Below are positions 45,037-54,966 of a stretch of 64,000 nt of DNA, one piece after another. The notes beneath the pieces were generated by a model that worked only from the letters and a program-made list of their open reading frames with translations, did not search any database and was not told the origin of the DNA. Made by a program: the position numbers and the translations under genes. How positions within the stretch are numbered: the stretch's first letter is position 1; each line of letters starts with the position of its first letter. The stretch is from assembly GCF_001428745.1 (NCBI RefSeq), contig NZ_LMIO01000004.1:1-64000 (forward strand), in the 5' to 3' direction. Source of the DNA: Leifsonia sp. Root227 (GTDB taxonomy: Bacteria; Actinomycetota; Actinomycetes; Actinomycetales; Microbacteriaceae).

Positions 45037-47598
45037 ATGAGCACCACCGACACACAGCGGCAGACGGCTCCGGATGCGCCGACCCCTGCCGAGCGCAAGC
45101 CGCCTGCGCCGTTCTGGGTGGCGGTCGGCCGGTACGCACGCGTCGCACCGGCGAGCATCGCCCTCGTGGTCATCGTGCTCGTCACCTCGATTCTCACCAG
45201 CACGATGTGGATGCCGGCGACGATCGGCGGCGACTCGCTGGTGTGGGCCGCCGGCGTCACCTCCACGATCCAGGCCGGCTTCTGGTGGACGCCCTTCACG
45301 GCTCTGTTCGTGCCGGAGGATCCAGCGCAGCTCATCGTCGTGGTCATCCTCGCTCTCACCCTGTTCGCGGCCTCCGAACGCCTGATCGGGACGCTGCGCG
45401 CGGTGATCGCGTTCCTGGTGACCGGGGTGGTCGGGATCACGATCGGTGTCCTCGGGCAGTGGGCGGCCGCATCCATCGGGGAGATCTGGGCAACGAGCAC
45501 CGAGTTCGACTTCACGCTCGACCCCACCATCGGGATCATCGGGGCGCTGATCACGGCGAGCGCGTTCGCCTCGGCCCTGTGGCGGCGGCGCATCCGGCTG
45601 CTGACCTTCGCTGTCGTGATGATGTTCGTGCTCTACAACGGCGACCAGAACAACGTCTACCGCCTGATCGCGGCGCTGCTCGGGCTGGCGCTCGGCACGA
45701 TCCTCCGGCCCGGCTCGATGAAGCGCATCCGGCGCAGCTCACACGCGGAGACCAGGAACCTGGTCGCCGCGCTCATCGCCATCACGGCGTTCGGCCCCCT
45801 GGTCGCCCTGCTGCCGCCCGGCGGGCTCGGCCCGTTCTCGTTCATCAGCGCGCTGTTCGAGCACCAGCAGGTGGCGACGCAGACCGTGCTCGACCAGTGC
45901 GACAAGAACTTCACCGCCAACTGCCGCCTCGACCTCGCCCTCGTCTCGGTCGACGGCGTCGGTCCTCTGCTGCTCAGCTTCCTGCCGCTGGTGCTGTTGA
46001 TCGTGACCGCGATCGGGCTGCGACGGGGGCGCAGGTTCGCCCTCATCCTGGGCATCGTGGTCAACGTCGCGATGATCGTTCTGCCGTTCACGGCGCTCCC
46101 GGGCGGCAACCTGACGATCGACGCCAACGACATCAAAGACCTCGCGCCCGCGATCGAGCTGCTGTTCTGGGTGCTCGCCGCGTTCGTCGTGCCCGTGGCC
46201 TCGATCGTCCTACTGCTGATCACCAGGCGGCAGTTCCAGATCCGGGCGCCGCGCGCCGCCATCGTCCGCTTCGCGATCATCATCGTGAGCGCGTTCGTGA
46301 TCCTGGCCGTCGCCTACCTGATCGCCGGCCTGGCGTCGCTCACGGAGTTCGTGCCGGACGCCACCATCGGGGACGTGTTCGCGTCGACCCTGCGCCGGTT
46401 CGTGCCCTCCGGGTTCGAGTCGATCACCGGGACCGTGATCGTGCCCACAGTGCCGTTCGTCAGCATCCTGTACCAGTGGGTCGGTCCGGTGTTCTGGGCC
46501 GTGTTCGTGCTCGCTACGCTGCAGCTGTACCGGGCGACGGCAACCGGCCGCACGGTCGGCGACGAGCTGCACTTCCGCGAGCTGCTGAAGCGCGGCGGAG
46601 GCGGGACGCTCGGCTTCATGGGCACCTGGCCAGGCAACGTCTACTGGTTCAGCGAGGACAGGGACGCCGCCGTCGCATACCGGGTCATCAACGGCATCGC
46701 GATCACCCTCTCCGACCCGGTCTGCTCGCCGGAACGCGCGGAGCGGACGATCGCCGAGTTCGTCTCGTTCTGCGACGCCAACAGCTGGGTGCCGGTGTTC
46801 TACAGCGTGCACGGCGAGTACCTGCCGGTGTTCGACGCCCTCGGCTGGCAGTACATGTCCGTCGGCGAGGAGACGCTGATGCACCCACAGACCTTCGACA
46901 TGGCCGGCAAGCCGTGGCAGAAGGTGCGGCAGGCGCACAACCGCGGGATCAAGGAGAACATCTCCACGCTCTGGACCACCTGGGACGATCTGCCGCCGAT
47001 CCTCGCCACCCAGATCACGGCGATGAGCGAGCAGTGGGTATCTGAGAAGGAGCTGCCGGAGATGGGCTTCACCCTCGGCGCCCTCGCCGAGCTGAAGGAC
47101 CCGGATGTGGCGCTCTACCTGGCGCTCGACCCCGACGGGGGGCTGCAGGCGATCACGAGCTGGCTGCCCAGCTACCGCGACGGGAAGGTGGTGGGCTACA
47201 CGATCGACTTCATGCGCAGAGGCGACGCATCCATCCCGGGCATCATGGAGTTCATCATCGCGTCCGCCGCCCTCCGGATGCAGGGCGAAGGGGTCGAGGT
47301 GCTGAGCCTGTCCGGGGCTCCGCTCGCCACGAAGCCGGTCTCGGACGGCGCACCCCCCGCCGACCCGACCACGATGGACCGCCTGCTCGGGTTCCTCGGC
47401 CGCACCCTGGAGCCCGCGTACGGCTTCGCCTCCCTGTTCAAGTTCAAGAGCAAGTTCAACCCGACGTACGAGACGATCTACATGGCGTACCCCGACCCTG
47501 TCGCGCTGCCTGCGATCGGGAGCGCGATCGGCAAGGCATATCTGCCGGATGCGCACGCGCGCGAATACCTCGCACTCGCCAGGACGCTGATGAAGTGA
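45037..47598 (+). CDS. MprF-like aminoacyl-lipid synthase
   Basis: 853 residues. A rhomboid-like and flippase-like multi-helix N-terminal half (to about 530) and a C-terminal DUF2156 aminoacyl-tRNA transferase domain (GTLGFMGTWPGNVYWFS; EEDRDAAVAYRVING-like; NPTYETIYMAYPDP). It moves an amino acid from tRNA to phosphatidylglycerol or diacylglycerol, lowering membrane charge and giving resistance to cationic peptides. GGAGGAG 4 nt before ATG 45037. Which amino acid is used cannot be told. Confidence 0.88.
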   Translation: MSTTDTQRQTAPDAPTPAERKPPAPFWVAVGRYARVAPASIALVVIVLVTSILTSTMWMPATIGGDSLVWAAGVTSTIQAGFWWTPFTALFVPEDPAQLIVVVILALTLFAASERLIGTLRAVIAFLVTGVVGITIGVLGQWAAASIGEIWATSTEFDFTLDPTIGIIGALITASAFASALWRRRIRLLTFAVVMMFVLYNGDQNNVYRLIAALLGLALGTILRPGSMKRIRRSSHAETRNLVAALIAITAFGPLVALLPPGGLGPFSFISALFEHQQVATQTVLDQCDKNFTANCRLDLALVSVDGVGPLLLSFLPLVLLIVTAIGLRRGRRFALILGIVVNVAMIVLPFTALPGGNLTIDANDIKDLAPAIELLFWVLAAFVVPVASIVLLLITRRQFQIRAPRAAIVRFAIIIVSAFVILAVAYLIAGLASLTEFVPDATIGDVFASTLRRFVPSGFESITGTVIVPTVPFVSILYQWVGPVFWAVFVLATLQLYRATATGRTVGDELHFRELLKRGGGGTLGFMGTWPGNVYWFSEDRDAAVAYRVINGIAITLSDPVCSPERAERTIAEFVSFCDANSWVPVFYSVHGEYLPVFDALGWQYMSVGEETLMHPQTFDMAGKPWQKVRQAHNRGIKENISTLWTTWDDLPPILATQITAMSEQWVSEKELPEMGFTLGALAELKDPDVALYLALDPDGGLQAITSWLPSYRDGKVVGYTIDFMRRGDASIPGIMEFIIASAALRMQGEGVEVLSLSGAPLATKPVSDGAPPADPTTMDRLLGFLGRTLEPAYGFASLFKFKSKFNPTYETIYMAYPDPVALPAIGSAIGKAYLPDAHAREYLALARTLMK

Positions 47599-47618
47599 GG
47601 CTGGCGTAGGTTGGTGCC

Positions 47619-48680
47619 ATGCAGGCCGACACCACCCGCACCGCCATGATCATCGGAGGCACTGGGCAGATCGGCGCCGCCGCCGCCCGCCGCCTCGCCG
47701 CCGACGGCTGGTCGGTTCTCGTCGCCCACCGCGGCACGCACTCGGGGGATGCGGCGCTCGCCGACCTCGACGTCACCACCATCCGCCTCGACCGCGACGA
47801 CACGGATGCGCTCCTCGCCAAGGCGCGCGGCCACGATCTCGTGCTCGATACCGTCGCGTACGAGCCGAAGCACGCCGACCAGCTCGCCCGCCTCGCCGGC
47901 GACGTCGGCTCCCTCGTCGTCATCTCGACCGGCTCGGTGTACACCGGCCGCAACGGCGGCTACCTCGACATCGTGACGGGGCCGGACGACTTCCCCGACT
48001 ACCCGATCCCGCTCCGCGAGGACGATCCCACCGTCGACAACCGCAAACGCACATACTCCCCGCTCAAGGCGGCGATGGAGCGACGCCTGCTCGCCACGGC
48101 CGACCTGCCGGTGAGCATCCTGCGGCCAGGCGCGATCCACGGCCCGTTCAGCCCGGCGCTGCGCGAATGGTTCTTCATCAAGCGGGCGCTGGACCGCCGC
48201 GAGGTCGTCGTGCTCTCCGACGACGGGGCCAACCGGTTCAGCACATCGTCAACGGTGAACATCGCCGAGCTCGTCGCCCTGTGCGCAGAGCAGCCAGGCC
48301 CGCGCGTTCTGAACGCGGTCGACGACGACAACCTGAGCGTGGCGGAGATCGCAGCGACGGTGTTCGACGCGCTCGACAGGGAGGTGGAGATCGTCACCTT
48401 CCCGGGCCCGCCCGTTGACGGCCTGGGCTCGACGCCGTGGACGGTCGCGCATCCACTGGTCCTCAGCATGGCGCGCGCGACCGTGGACCTCGGTTATCGG
48501 GCGCCGGTGACGTACGCCGACTCCGTTCGGGCGGCGATCGACTGGGCGGTGCGCGAGGCGCACGCCGCCGAACGCCGCGACGAAGGCTGGGAGAGGGTGT
48601 TCCCGACGCTCGCCGAGCGGGCGACGGCGGACGGGTGGTTCGACTATGCGGCGGAGGATGCGTATGTGGCGGGGCGGTAG
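47619..48680 (+). CDS. NAD-dependent epimerase/dehydratase
   Basis: 353-residue extended SDR. GGTGQIGAAAARRLAADGW binds the cofactor; the usual Tyr-Lys pair appears as YSPLKAAMER. VSILRPGAIHGPF is the substrate region. Similar proteins act on nucleotide sugars, but none can be named. TAGGTT (47607-47612) 6 nt before the ATG. Confidence 0.85.
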   Translation: MQADTTRTAMIIGGTGQIGAAAARRLAADGWSVLVAHRGTHSGDAALADLDVTTIRLDRDDTDALLAKARGHDLVLDTVAYEPKHADQLARLAGDVGSLVVISTGSVYTGRNGGYLDIVTGPDDFPDYPIPLREDDPTVDNRKRTYSPLKAAMERRLLATADLPVSILRPGAIHGPFSPALREWFFIKRALDRREVVVLSDDGANRFSTSSTVNIAELVALCAEQPGPRVLNAVDDDNLSVAEIAATVFDALDREVEIVTFPGPPVDGLGSTPWTVAHPLVLSMARATVDLGYRAPVTYADSVRAAIDWAVREAHAAERRDEGWERVFPTLAERATADGWFDYAAEDAYVAGR

Positions 48681-48683
48681 CCG

Positions 48684-49592
48684 CTAGAACACGTACTCCA
48701 GCAGGTCGGCGCCGACCGTGCGCATCCCGTCGATGACGGAGAGGCGGGCGGCGAGGCTCGCGTCGTCGAAGTACATCGAGACCGCGTATGTGACACCGGC
48801 ACGTGGGCCGCGGAGCACGCCGACCTCGCTTCGGACGCCGCGGTCGACGCCGGTCTTGTTGACCAGCAGGATGCCGTGCTCGGCGTTGCGGTGCGCGTGC
48901 GGGTCGAGGCCGAACGCGCTGGAGACCAGGGAGAAGTCGCTGTTCAGGGACAGCCAGGAGATCACGCGCTGGCTTGTCTGAGCGTCGACGATCTCGCCGC
49001 GGGCGAGAGCGGAGAACAGCCAGGTGAGCTCGTTGGCGCTGCCGACGGAGAGCTGCGGGGCGTCGTCGGGGCCGCGGTGGTCGCGCACCAGGTCGAGCAG
49101 CGCTGTGCGGGTGAGGCCGAGGGCCTCCGTGCGGGCGCTGACGGCCTCCAGGCCGACGCGGCGGAGCAGGACGTTGGTGGCCAGGTTGTCGCTGGTCGCG
49201 CCGACCAGCGCGGCGAGGTCGGCCACGGGGAGCGCGGGGACGGCGAGGTGCTGCCAGATGCCGGAGCTGCCGACCGCATCCTGAGGGGAACGGTCGAGGA
49301 GCGCGAGCGGGCTCAGTTCGCCGGACTGCAAGCGGGCGGCGACCTCCACCAGGAGGAGGACCTTGCCGATGCTGGCCGTCGGCATCACCACGTGGTCGTC
49401 GACGGAGAACAGCACAGCACCCGTGGTCAGGTCGGTCGCACGCGCAGACACCTGCACGCCGCCGAGCGCGAGCTGGCCGAGGACGGCGAAACCGCGACTG
49501 AAATCCTCCGGGGCGCTTGCTCCCCGATGGCGTCCACGACGAGACGAAGCGTGCCTGCTGCGGCGTTCGGAATCCTGGGTCTGGATCGTCAC
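48684..49592 (-). CDS. Class A beta-lactamase-like serine hydrolase
   Basis: 302 residues from GTG 49592. It has SIGK (Ser74, Lys77), SDN (134-136) and KTG (246-248), the three class A motifs. No signal peptide or lipobox is seen with this start, so it may not act on exported beta-lactams; an upstream in-frame ATG at 49682 only adds Arg/Pro-rich residues, also without a signal. The catalytic Glu of the omega loop was not identified with certainty. Confidence 0.78.
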   Translation of the reverse strand: MTIQTQDSERRSRHASSRRGRHRGASAPEDFSRGFAVLGQLALGGVQVSARATDLTTGAVLFSVDDHVVMPTASIGKVLLLVEVAARLQSGELSPLALLDRSPQDAVGSSGIWQHLAVPALPVADLAALVGATSDNLATNVLLRRVGLEAVSARTEALGLTRTALLDLVRDHRGPDDAPQLSVGSANELTWLFSALARGEIVDAQTSQRVISWLSLNSDFSLVSSAFGLDPHAHRNAEHGILLVNKTGVDRGVRSEVGVLRGPRAGVTYAVSMYFDDASLAARLSVIDGMRTVGADLLEYVF

Positions 49593-49748
49593 GGGGATGG
49601 GTGGTCCTTCGTCCGAGTCGGGTGTTTCGGGTGCGGTCCTCCGGGGCCGCGCGCGTGCCGACGGGTGGGTCGCCCCGGGCACAACACGCTCGATGTTACC
49701 CCGCGGAGAGGAGCGTCGCGCACCCTCTCCGCGGGGACCGTGCCTTGG

Positions 49749-51719
49749 CTACCAGATGGTGACGCGCTGCTCGGGCGCGAGCCACAGGGCGTCGCCCTCC
49801 GACACGCCGAACGTGTCGTAGAAGCCGTCGATGTTGCGGACGATCTGGTTGCAGCGGAACTCGTTCGGCGAGTGCGGGTCGATCGCCAGCAGGCGGATGA
49901 CCTCCTCGTCGCGGCCCTTCTGCTGCCAGGCCTGCGCCCAGGACAGGAAGAACCGCTCAGCGCCGGTGAGGCCGTCGATCACGGGAGGCTCCTCGCCGTT
50001 CAGCGACAGCAGGTACGCCTTCCAGGCGATGCCGAGACCGCCGAGGTCGCCGATGTTCTCGCCGATGGTGAGAGCGCCGTTGACGTGGTGGTCGGGAACC
50101 TGCGCGGGAGCCAGAGCGTTGTACTGCTCGATCAGGCTGCTGGTGCGCTCCTCGAACGCCGCGCGGTCGGCGGCGGTCCACCAGTCCTGCAGGCGGCCGT
50201 CCCCGTCGAACTTGGATCCCTGGTCGTCGAAGCCGTGGCCGATCTCGTGCCCGATGACCGCGCCGATCGCGCCGTAGTTGGCCGCCGCATCCCGTGTCTC
50301 GTCGAAGAACGGGAACTGCAGGATGGCCGCGGGGAACACGATCTCGTTGAAGCCGGGGTTGTAGTACGCGTTGATGGTCTGCGGCGTCATGAACCACTCG
50401 TCGCGGTCCAGCGGCTTGCCGATCTTGCCCAGCTCGCGGTTGAACTCGAACAGGCTCGTGGCGCGCACGTTGGCGAGCAGGTCGGTCGGGTCGACCGCCA
50501 GCGCGGAGTAGTCGCGCCACTTGACCGGGTAGCCGATCTTCGGGGTGAACTTCTCCAGCTTGTCGAGGGCGCGGTCGCGGGTGTCCTCGCCCATCCACTC
50601 GAGGGTCTGGATGCTCTGCCGGTACGCCTCGATGAGGTTGCCGACCAGCGCATCCATCGCCTGCTTGGCCGTGGGAGGGAAGTGCTTCTCGACGTAGATG
50701 CGGCCGACGGCCTCGCCCATCGCGCCCTCCACCAGGGAGACGCCGCGCTTCCACCTGGCGCGCATCTGCGGCGTGCCGGTGAGCGTGCGACCGTAGAAGT
50801 CGAAGTTGGCCTCGACGAAGTCACCGGACAGGTACGGGGCCGCACCGTGGATGATCTGCCAGGCCAGCCAGTCCTTCCAAGCCTCGAGGCGATCCTCGGT
50901 GAGGAGACCGGCGAGACCGGAGGTGAACGACGGCTGCCGCAGCACGACCTCGGCGAGGGCGCCGTCCGGTGCGCCGAGCGCCTTCTGCCAGATGCCGAGG
51001 TCCGCGCCGTCTTTAGCGTCGCCGGCGAACAGCGCCTCCGCGTCCGCCCAGTCGAACAGGTTGTAGGTCTTCTCGGAGTCGCGAGACTTCACGTTGTCCC
51101 AGTGCTGCGCGGCGATCTGCGTCTCCAGGTCGAAGACGCGCTGGGCGCGCTCCGGTGCGTCCTGGAACCCGGCGAGCTCGAACATCCGCTGGATGTGCGC
51201 GACGAACGCCTCGCGGATCGGGGCGAAGGTCTCCTCGCGGAAGTACGATTCGTCAGGCAGCGAGATGCCCGACTGTTCCACGAAGACGAGGTAGCGCTCC
51301 GGGTTGCCTGGGTCGTTGTCGACGAAGAGCTGGTAGAACCCGGCGAGGCCGTGGCGCTCCAGTTTGCCGATGGTCTCCAGCAGGCTCGGGATGCTGTCGG
51401 CGGCGCTCGCGAACGCGAGCTGGCTCTCGATCGGCGTGACGCCGAGGGCCTCGATGCGGTCCTCGTCCATGAAGCTCGCGAACAGGTCGCCGAACTTGCG
51501 TTCCTCTGTGCCCTCCTGCGCATTCTGGGCTGCCTCGATGATCTCGCGGACGGCCGCTTCGGCCTCCTCCGCCAAAATCATGAAGGAGCCCCAGCGCGCC
51601 TTGTCGCCAGGGATCTCGGTGCGGTCGATCCACTTGCCGTTCACGTGCCGGAACAGGTCGTCCTGCGGCCGGACGGCGGGATCGAGTTCGGAGGTTTCGA
51701 TGCCGGAAGTCAGGGTCAT
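49749..51719 (-). CDS. M13-family metalloendopeptidase (PepO/neprilysin type)
   Basis: 656 residues, full family length. Zinc motif HEIGH in VIGHEIGHGFDDQGSKFD (about residue 490), third ligand in ENIGDLGG (about residue 552), and an N-terminal M13 domain. No signal peptide, so probably cytosolic, as in many actinobacterial copies. TAGGCT (51731-51726) 6 nt before the ATG; its first three bases are also the stop codon of the gene upstream. Confidence 0.93.
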   Translation of the reverse strand: MTLTSGIETSELDPAVRPQDDLFRHVNGKWIDRTEIPGDKARWGSFMILAEEAEAAVREIIEAAQNAQEGTEERKFGDLFASFMDEDRIEALGVTPIESQLAFASAADSIPSLLETIGKLERHGLAGFYQLFVDNDPGNPERYLVFVEQSGISLPDESYFREETFAPIREAFVAHIQRMFELAGFQDAPERAQRVFDLETQIAAQHWDNVKSRDSEKTYNLFDWADAEALFAGDAKDGADLGIWQKALGAPDGALAEVVLRQPSFTSGLAGLLTEDRLEAWKDWLAWQIIHGAAPYLSGDFVEANFDFYGRTLTGTPQMRARWKRGVSLVEGAMGEAVGRIYVEKHFPPTAKQAMDALVGNLIEAYRQSIQTLEWMGEDTRDRALDKLEKFTPKIGYPVKWRDYSALAVDPTDLLANVRATSLFEFNRELGKIGKPLDRDEWFMTPQTINAYYNPGFNEIVFPAAILQFPFFDETRDAAANYGAIGAVIGHEIGHGFDDQGSKFDGDGRLQDWWTAADRAAFEERTSSLIEQYNALAPAQVPDHHVNGALTIGENIGDLGGLGIAWKAYLLSLNGEEPPVIDGLTGAERFFLSWAQAWQQKGRDEEVIRLLAIDPHSPNEFRCNQIVRNIDGFYDTFGVSEGDALWLAPEQRVTIW

Positions 51720-51728
51720 TCCGCCAGC

Positions 51729-52136
51729 CTACGGGGTTCGCGGTGCGGTGCCGAGAGCCCTGAGTCTGACGAACGTGGTGAGGAACAGGGCGGCGAGCAC
51801 CAGCTCGACCAGCACGGAGACGGTGCCGGATGCGCTGCCGTAGCCGACCATCGACAGCACGGTGTTGACGAGCGCCATGAGCAGGTAGCCTGCACCGAGC
51901 ACGCCGCTGAGCAGCGGGCGCGACGTCATCCGCCACCACGGCCGCGCAGCGGCGACCGGCTCGCCCGGTCCGCGGAAGAGCCGGCTGGCGAGATACCACC
52001 CGGCGAGCTGCAGGATCGACAGCGCGATGGAGCCCGGCTCCCAGCGCAGCGCGTTGAGCAGCAGCGCCAGCCCGGCGTTGACGGCGAGCAGCACGACGAC
52101 GACGAGCGTCTTCTGTACTGGTGTGGTGAAACGCAT
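51729..52136 (-). CDS. Small membrane protein, unknown
   Basis: 135 residues with about four hydrophobic segments (VVVVLLAVNAGLALLL; SIALSILQLAGWYLA; SGVLGAGYLLMALVNTVLS; VLVELVLAALFLT). No named family. ATG 52136 is used because the upstream sequence is poor in hydrophobic residues. Same strand as the M13 gene but with its own promoter likely. Confidence 0.7.
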   Translation of the reverse strand: MRFTTPVQKTLVVVVLLAVNAGLALLLNALRWEPGSIALSILQLAGWYLASRLFRGPGEPVAAARPWWRMTSRPLLSGVLGAGYLLMALVNTVLSMVGYGSASGTVSVLVELVLAALFLTTFVRLRALGTAPRTP

Positions 52137-52258
52137 GGTGCTTTCAGCATCCCACCCTGGCGGGTCTCGCCGCCCTGCGACGCGCGTGGCCCCCGGCGAG
52201 ATACCAGTATCTGTCGCCGACGCGCCGGGCGGCGGCGCAGTCACTGGTGTCTCGTGGC

Positions 52259-52498
52259 TCAGCCGAGGATGCGGATGGGGAAGGCGACGAGGGCGTCGGA
52301 CGGGATGGGCGCGAACAGGTCGCGGTGCCAGAGGCCGTCGTTGTGGCGGACGAGGATGTCGCCGCGGCCGTCGTGCTCCGGGTACGGGGCGAGGATGCGG
52401 CTGCCGGCCGGCAGCGTGTCGAGCTCGGACGGGGTCCAGGCTTCGGCGATGGGGTCGAGGGAATCGAAACGGATTCCGAGAGTTGCTGTGTTCATCAT
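52259..52498 (-). CDS. Small hypothetical protein
   Basis: 79 residues, soluble, rich in Pro and Asp (PAGSRILAPYPEHDGRGDILVRHNDGLWHRD). A GAAAGAAG ribosome site 8 nt before the ATG supports it. No family recognised. A 22-bp inverted repeat lies 36 bp upstream. Confidence 0.65.
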   Translation of the reverse strand: MMNTATLGIRFDSLDPIAEAWTPSELDTLPAGSRILAPYPEHDGRGDILVRHNDGLWHRDLFAPIPSDALVAFPIRILG

Positions 52499-52533
52499 TG
52501 CGGTACTTCTTTCAAAGCGTGTGGTTGATCCGC

Positions 52534-52555
52534 CGTCACGCGTCGACGTGTGACG
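52534..52555. promoter_or_regulatory. Near-perfect 22-bp inverted repeat
   Basis: CGTCACGCG (52534-52542), TCGA, CGTGTGACG (52547-52555); eight of nine pairs are Watson-Crick and one is G-T. Located upstream of the 79-residue protein gene in a 228-bp gap that otherwise holds no gene. Operator is the likely reading; a terminator is less likely. Confidence 0.4.
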
Positions 52556-52691
52556 TTCGCGACCGGTGCTCGGGATGAGCGGCCTCGCGATGGGCGGTGG
52601 CGGACAGGTGGTCCGCGGTGGGAACGGGCTGGTTCGGCCCGGTTTCGCGGCGACGATGAGAGGGGCGTCAAGCCGAACGAAACGGTGTGTT

Positions 52692-52715
52692 CCGCATCCA
52701 GTGTAGCGGATGCGG
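52692..52715 (-). terminator. Hairpin after the MarR/GbsR-type gene
   Basis: CCGCATCC and GGATGCGG, perfect 8-bp arms with an 8-nt loop, 12 bp after the stop of the regulator gene. No T tract. Confidence 0.45.
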
Positions 52716-52726
52716 CTGGGAGTCGG

Positions 52727-53197
52727 TCAGGAGCGGGCCGCGCGGATCTGTTCCCACTCGTCCAGCAGCTCTGGCAGGCGCTTCTCGAGGAAGCGGTAGA
52801 AGCCAGCCATGTCGCGCAGGCGCTCTGTCGCCAGCGAGTCAGGGTCGTCGACGGCGGCGATGCCGGCGTCGGCCTGGGCGGCGAGCACGGCGTAGATCGG
52901 GGACTGCCTCGTCATGGAGGCGTACCAGTCGCTCGGCAGTTCGTAGCGGTCGCGCCGGCTCGCCGACTGGGAGACGCGGCGGACGATGCCGATGGTCTGC
53001 AGGTAGCGGACTGCTCCGGAGATGCCGGCCGGGCTCGCGGAGAGGCGGTCGGCGAGCTCGGCGGCGGTCATCCCCTGCTGCTCGGTGACGGTGAGGGCCA
53101 TCAGGACCCTGGCGGGCATCTTCGGGAAGCCGGCGGAGGTGAGGACGGCGGCGGCGTGCTCGAGCACATCGTTCAGTGCCCGCTCGTCTTTCGCCAC
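52727..53197 (-). CDS. MarR/GbsR-family transcriptional regulator
   Basis: 156 residues. Winged HTH in MTAAELADRLSASPAGISGAVRYLQTIGIVRRVSQ, then a helical dimer region. GTG start 53197, AAAGGA 7 nt upstream. It is the third gene after an ABC exporter on the same strand, 56 bp behind it, so it probably controls that exporter. A candidate site is the TTCAG/CTGAA repeat at 55908-55923. Confidence 0.88.
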   Translation of the reverse strand: MAKDERALNDVLEHAAAVLTSAGFPKMPARVLMALTVTEQQGMTAAELADRLSASPAGISGAVRYLQTIGIVRRVSQSASRRDRYELPSDWYASMTRQSPIYAVLAAQADAGIAAVDDPDSLATERLRDMAGFYRFLEKRLPELLDEWEQIRAARS

Positions 53198-53253
53198 CGG
53201 CCTATCCTTTCATTTCCGCGAGCTCGATGGCCCGCATCGGCAGAACATCCGCG

Positions 53254-54966
53254 TCACCCGATCGCGAAGTCCCTGCGGCGGATGAGCAGCGTCGCCGCCG
53301 CCGTCGCGATGACGGCGATGCCGAGCATCCAGTAGCCGCCCGTCCAGTCCGGGGTGCCGACGACCACGGGCGAGTGCGCGAACGGCGACAGGTCGTGCAC
53401 CCAGGTCGGCAGCCCGATCAGGCCGCCGAAGATGCCGACGAACGCGCCGAGGCCGAGCAGCGTCCAGCCGAGCGGGATGGTCCAGCCCGGCAGCACGACG
53501 AACACCAGCGCGAGCACCCCCAGATAGACGAGAGCGACAGGCAACTGGGCGGCAGCAGCGGCGAACGAGTCGCCGATGCGCGCGGCGTCCTCCCCCGCTC
53601 CCACCGCGGCGAGGCCGGATGCGAGAGCGGCGGCGACGAGCACCAGCACGATCGCGATCACCCCGACAAGGAGGAACTGCAGCAGCCAGCGCACCCGCGA
53701 GAGCGGCGTGGACATCAGCACCTCTGCAGCGCCCCCGGCTTCCTCCTGCCGCAACCGGATGACCGCCTGCGTCGCGCACGCGGCGGCGAGCACGCCGACG
53801 ATGGAGAAGATCGCCGAGATGAAGATCTGCGTCAACGGCCCAGAGCCGCCGGCGCCGATCTCCCCGAGCGCCTTCCGGATGCTGCCCAGGCTCGGGTCGT
53901 TGGCGATCGACGAGCTGACCACGCTGCCGAGGGCTCCGGCGAGCAGGCCGGTGAACAGACCGCCGACCGTCCAGCCGAGGATGGTCGGCCACTGCAGCCG
54001 CCAGGCCAGGCCGAGCGGTCCGGCGAGCATCGCCCGCGCATCCCGTCGTCCTGGGCGCTCGGCGATCAGCCCCGCGCCGCTGTCGCGGACGGACTGCAGC
54101 GCGAACACCACGGCCATGAGCACGACGGCGAGCCCGAGCTGCAGCAGCAGCGGCCGCCAGTCGTTGGCGCCGTACGGGTCGAACTGCTCGCCCCAGCCGA
54201 TCGGGCTCAGCCAGGTGGGCCACGCGCTCACCATGTGGGCGCCGTCGCCGGTGACTGTGCCTGTGGCGTCTCCGATGCCGCGCAGCAGGTAGGCGAGCAC
54301 CACGATGGCCGAGGCGAAGCCGTTCGCCCCGCGCGAGGTCATCATCAGCTGCGACAGCAGCAGGCCGACGGCGAGGAACGAGATGCCTGCGCCGCCGACG
54401 GCCGCACCGGCCGCGAACGATCCAGCCACCGGCAGCCCTGCCGCGATGAAGCCGAGGCCGGTCGCGACGGCGAGCACCACGTTCGCCAGCGCCCCGTGGA
54501 TGAGCGTGGCGACGGTCGGCAGGATGCGCGCGGCCGGGGTCGACGCGACCAGCTCCGCCCGGCCGGTCTCCTCCTCCGCGCGGGAGTGCCGCACAGCGAG
54601 GAAGGTCGACATGAGCCCGGCCAGCAGGGCGAGGAAGGTGAAGATCTCGAAGAAGGTCACGGCGGCGAGGCCGGTGCCCTGCGGGAGGCCGCGCAGCATC
54701 AGGATGGCCGGGTTGGCGATGGCGAGCTGCATCAGTTCGACGCGACCCTTCGCATCCCCGTAGGTGTTGCTGATGCTGGCGGCGGAGAACGCGGCGAGCA
54801 TGGCGATGCCGACGATCCAGATGAGCAGCTGCCAGCGGTCGCGTCGGATGCGCTGGCGCAGCAGCACCGCGAGGGTGCGGCCTCTGCCCTGGTCGCGGCG
54901 CGCCGCGGTGTGCTGGTGCGTCGCAGGTCCGGCCGAGCGGCCGGTGGACTGCGTTGCGGTGGTCAT
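53254..54966 (-). CDS. ABC exporter permease
   Basis: 570-residue polytopic membrane protein with two six-helix halves. The FL-rich first half ([30 protein letters not shown]) and [15 protein letters not shown] then [20 protein letters not shown] are typical of polyketide/tetracycline-type ABC exporters (TM-domain proteins such as those in Streptomyces). Exports an unknown hydrophobic compound with the ATPase encoded upstream. ATGA overlap with the ATPase gene. Confidence 0.88.
   Translation of the reverse strand: MTTATQSTGRSAGPATHQHTAARRDQGRGRTLAVLLRQRIRRDRWQLLIWIVGIAMLAAFSAASISNTYGDAKGRVELMQLAIANPAILMLRGLPQGTGLAAVTFFEIFTFLALLAGLMSTFLAVRHSRAEEETGRAELVASTPAARILPTVATLIHGALANVVLAVATGLGFIAAGLPVAGSFAAGAAVGGAGISFLAVGLLLSQLMMTSRGANGFASAIVVLAYLLRGIGDATGTVTGDGAHMVSAWPTWLSPIGWGEQFDPYGANDWRPLLLQLGLAVVLMAVVFALQSVRDSGAGLIAERPGRRDARAMLAGPLGLAWRLQWPTILGWTVGGLFTGLLAGALGSVVSSSIANDPSLGSIRKALGEIGAGGSGPLTQIFISAIFSIVGVLAAACATQAVIRLRQEEAGGAAEVLMSTPLSRVRWLLQFLLVGVIAIVLVLVAAALASGLAAVGAGEDAARIGDSFAAAAAQLPVALVYLGVLALVFVVLPGWTIPLGWTLLGLGAFVGIFGGLIGLPTWVHDLSPFAHSPVVVGTPDWTGGYWMLGIAVIATAAATLLIRRRDFAIG

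Noticed and set aside
48876..52553. 1225-codon plus-strand frame opposite the beta-lactamase-like and M13 genes
   Set aside because: Entirely antisense to well-supported genes, with no recognisable domain and no plausible start signals.
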